From: JAUWVG01 sp964633715
GTDB lineage: Bacteria > Acidobacteriota > Aminicenantia > Aminicenantales > Aminicenantaceae
Reading direction: 5' to 3'
NCBI GenBank assembly: GCA_964633715.1
Contig: CAZWHQ010000047.1
Location: 1 to 31,218, forward strand
DNA: 31,218 nucleotides
Shown here: positions 30,638-31,218 of the stretch, in pieces
Position numbering within the stretch: position 1 is the stretch's first letter
How the letters are laid out: every line of letters begins with the position of its first letter
Notes under the pieces: generated by a model
Told to the model about the DNA's origin: nothing
The model's database searches: none
Seen by the model: only the letters and a program-made list of their open reading frames with translations
Made by a program: the position numbers and the translations under genes

Positions 30638-31198
30638 ATGAAAAAAATCACTACGAATCTTGACAACTTTCAATATTTTTACCCTTACACTGTCAATATC
30701 GTAGGCGCACAGTCTGGAGATCAGATCAATTTTATGGCCTGCGCTTGGCATACAGCCCTGTCCTTTGATCCCCCACTTTTTGGAGTCCTGATCTCAAAAA
30801 AAAGGCTCACACATCAGGTCATTTCTCAAGCACGTGAATTCACCGTGAACTTTATCGGATATGGCCAGGTGAAACTCTCCGCACAGATGGGAAGAATCTC
30901 AGGGCATGACATGGATAAAATAAAAGAATTTCAGGTCGATCTGGCTCCTGCAAAAAAGATCGCCTCCCCTATCCTTTCCCGTGCTTACGTCTCACTTGAA
31001 AATAAATTGATCGACGTCCGTCCCTATGGAGATCATGATCTCTTTGTCGGAGAAGTCCTGGCTGTCCATGAAGATGAAGGGTGCTTTGATTTAAGTGGAG
31101 CCCTCGATGCGGCCAAGATTCACCCTCTCCTTTACCTAGGCAGCGACCTCTATATCACCATCGCCCCAGAATCCCTCAAACATGTCCTCCCCGATTAA
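30638..31198 (+). CDS. Flavin reductase-like (FMN-binding split-barrel) protein
   Basis: A 186-residue protein of the flavin reductase-like family (DIM6/NTAB type), which binds FMN in a split beta-barrel and transfers electrons from NAD(P)H or a partner protein. Landmarks are YPYTVNIVGA, NFMACAWHTALSFDPPLFGVLIS (the conserved flavin-binding segment), EFTVNFIG and the late VGEVLAVHEDEG strand. It is complete. AGAGGAAAAC precedes the ATG, and the gene lies 27 bp after the ferritin-like gene, so the pair is likely an operon. A role in reducing the diiron partner or in oxygen removal is an inference from this pairing. Confidence 0.83.
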   Translation: MKKITTNLDNFQYFYPYTVNIVGAQSGDQINFMACAWHTALSFDPPLFGVLISKKRLTHQVISQAREFTVNFIGYGQVKLSAQMGRISGHDMDKIKEFQVDLAPAKKIASPILSRAYVSLENKLIDVRPYGDHDLFVGEVLAVHEDEGCFDLSGALDAAKIHPLLYLGSDLYITIAPESLKHVLPD

Positions 31199-31218
31199 AT
31201 AAGAATGGGGCCTGGCTT

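Overview
The window is a gene-dense bacterial chromosome segment with 30 intact genes and one decayed gene. The content suggests an anaerobic, protein-degrading heterotroph. There is an oxygen-sensitive class III ribonucleotide reductase, secreted or lipid-anchored peptidases of three families (M49, M64, M20), a membrane-anchored amidase, a Spy-like protein, a FecR/DUF6600 protein, and the relic of a Ser/Thr kinase fused to a TolB/WD40-like propeller. That repertoire, together with DUF6132, DUF3467 and DUF2961 proteins and a moderate GC content, fits the Acidobacteriota/Aminicenantes sphere. This is inference from gene content; there is no rRNA or marker gene to settle it. No tRNA, rRNA, CRISPR array, transposase or phage gene was found.

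Layout. 1-6.3 kb: a dipeptidyl-peptidase-III-like lipoprotein (+), then on the minus strand an amidohydrolase/GH172 pair, an OsmC protein, and a small DUF6132 membrane protein followed by TrmJ-like RNA methyltransferase. 6.3-8.2 kb: a cluster of short palindromic repeats and the kinase-propeller relic. 8.2-13 kb: a GNAT-like protein (+), then the tight minus-strand operon nrdD / NrdH-like redoxin / nrdG / dut, headed by a tandem NrdR-box pair. 13.1-17.6 kb: YjbQ-type protein, a HAD phosphatase and MFS transporter with back-to-back promoters, a zinc-ribbon membrane protein and an amidase. 17.7-23.7 kb: envelope proteins on the minus strand (lipoprotein, FecR/DUF6600 protein with an Arg/Ser-rich tail, Spy-like protein, two small conserved proteins, a secreted protein with C-terminal repeats). 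24-29.3 kb: free-Met-R-sulfoxide reductase (+), then the operon MEMO-family / ureohydrolase / M64 / M20 peptidase. 29.6-31.2 kb: a ferritin-like protein and a flavin reductase (+).

How the genes fit together. The nrd-dut operon makes dNTPs without oxygen and removes dUTP, probably under NrdR. The MEMO-ureohydrolase-M64-M20 operon and the MFS/zinc-ribbon/amidase group look like amino-compound and peptide catabolism units. The ferritin-like/flavin reductase pair and the methionine sulfoxide reductase look like protection from oxygen or iron.

The most interesting non-coding signals are: (i) a consensus promoter at 22674-22701 that faces no gene and leads straight into a GC-rich segment able to form two hairpins with perfectly complementary 8-nt loops, or a long rod; (ii) a 137-bp structured element at 23804-23940 with 9-bp terminal inverted repeats and TTA flanks; (iii) a genome-type palindromic repeat (core GGGGACTGTCCCC) read in frame inside dut; (iv) an orphan terminator directly ahead of the GNAT gene; and (v) a run of hairpins ending in a terminator at 29361-29582.
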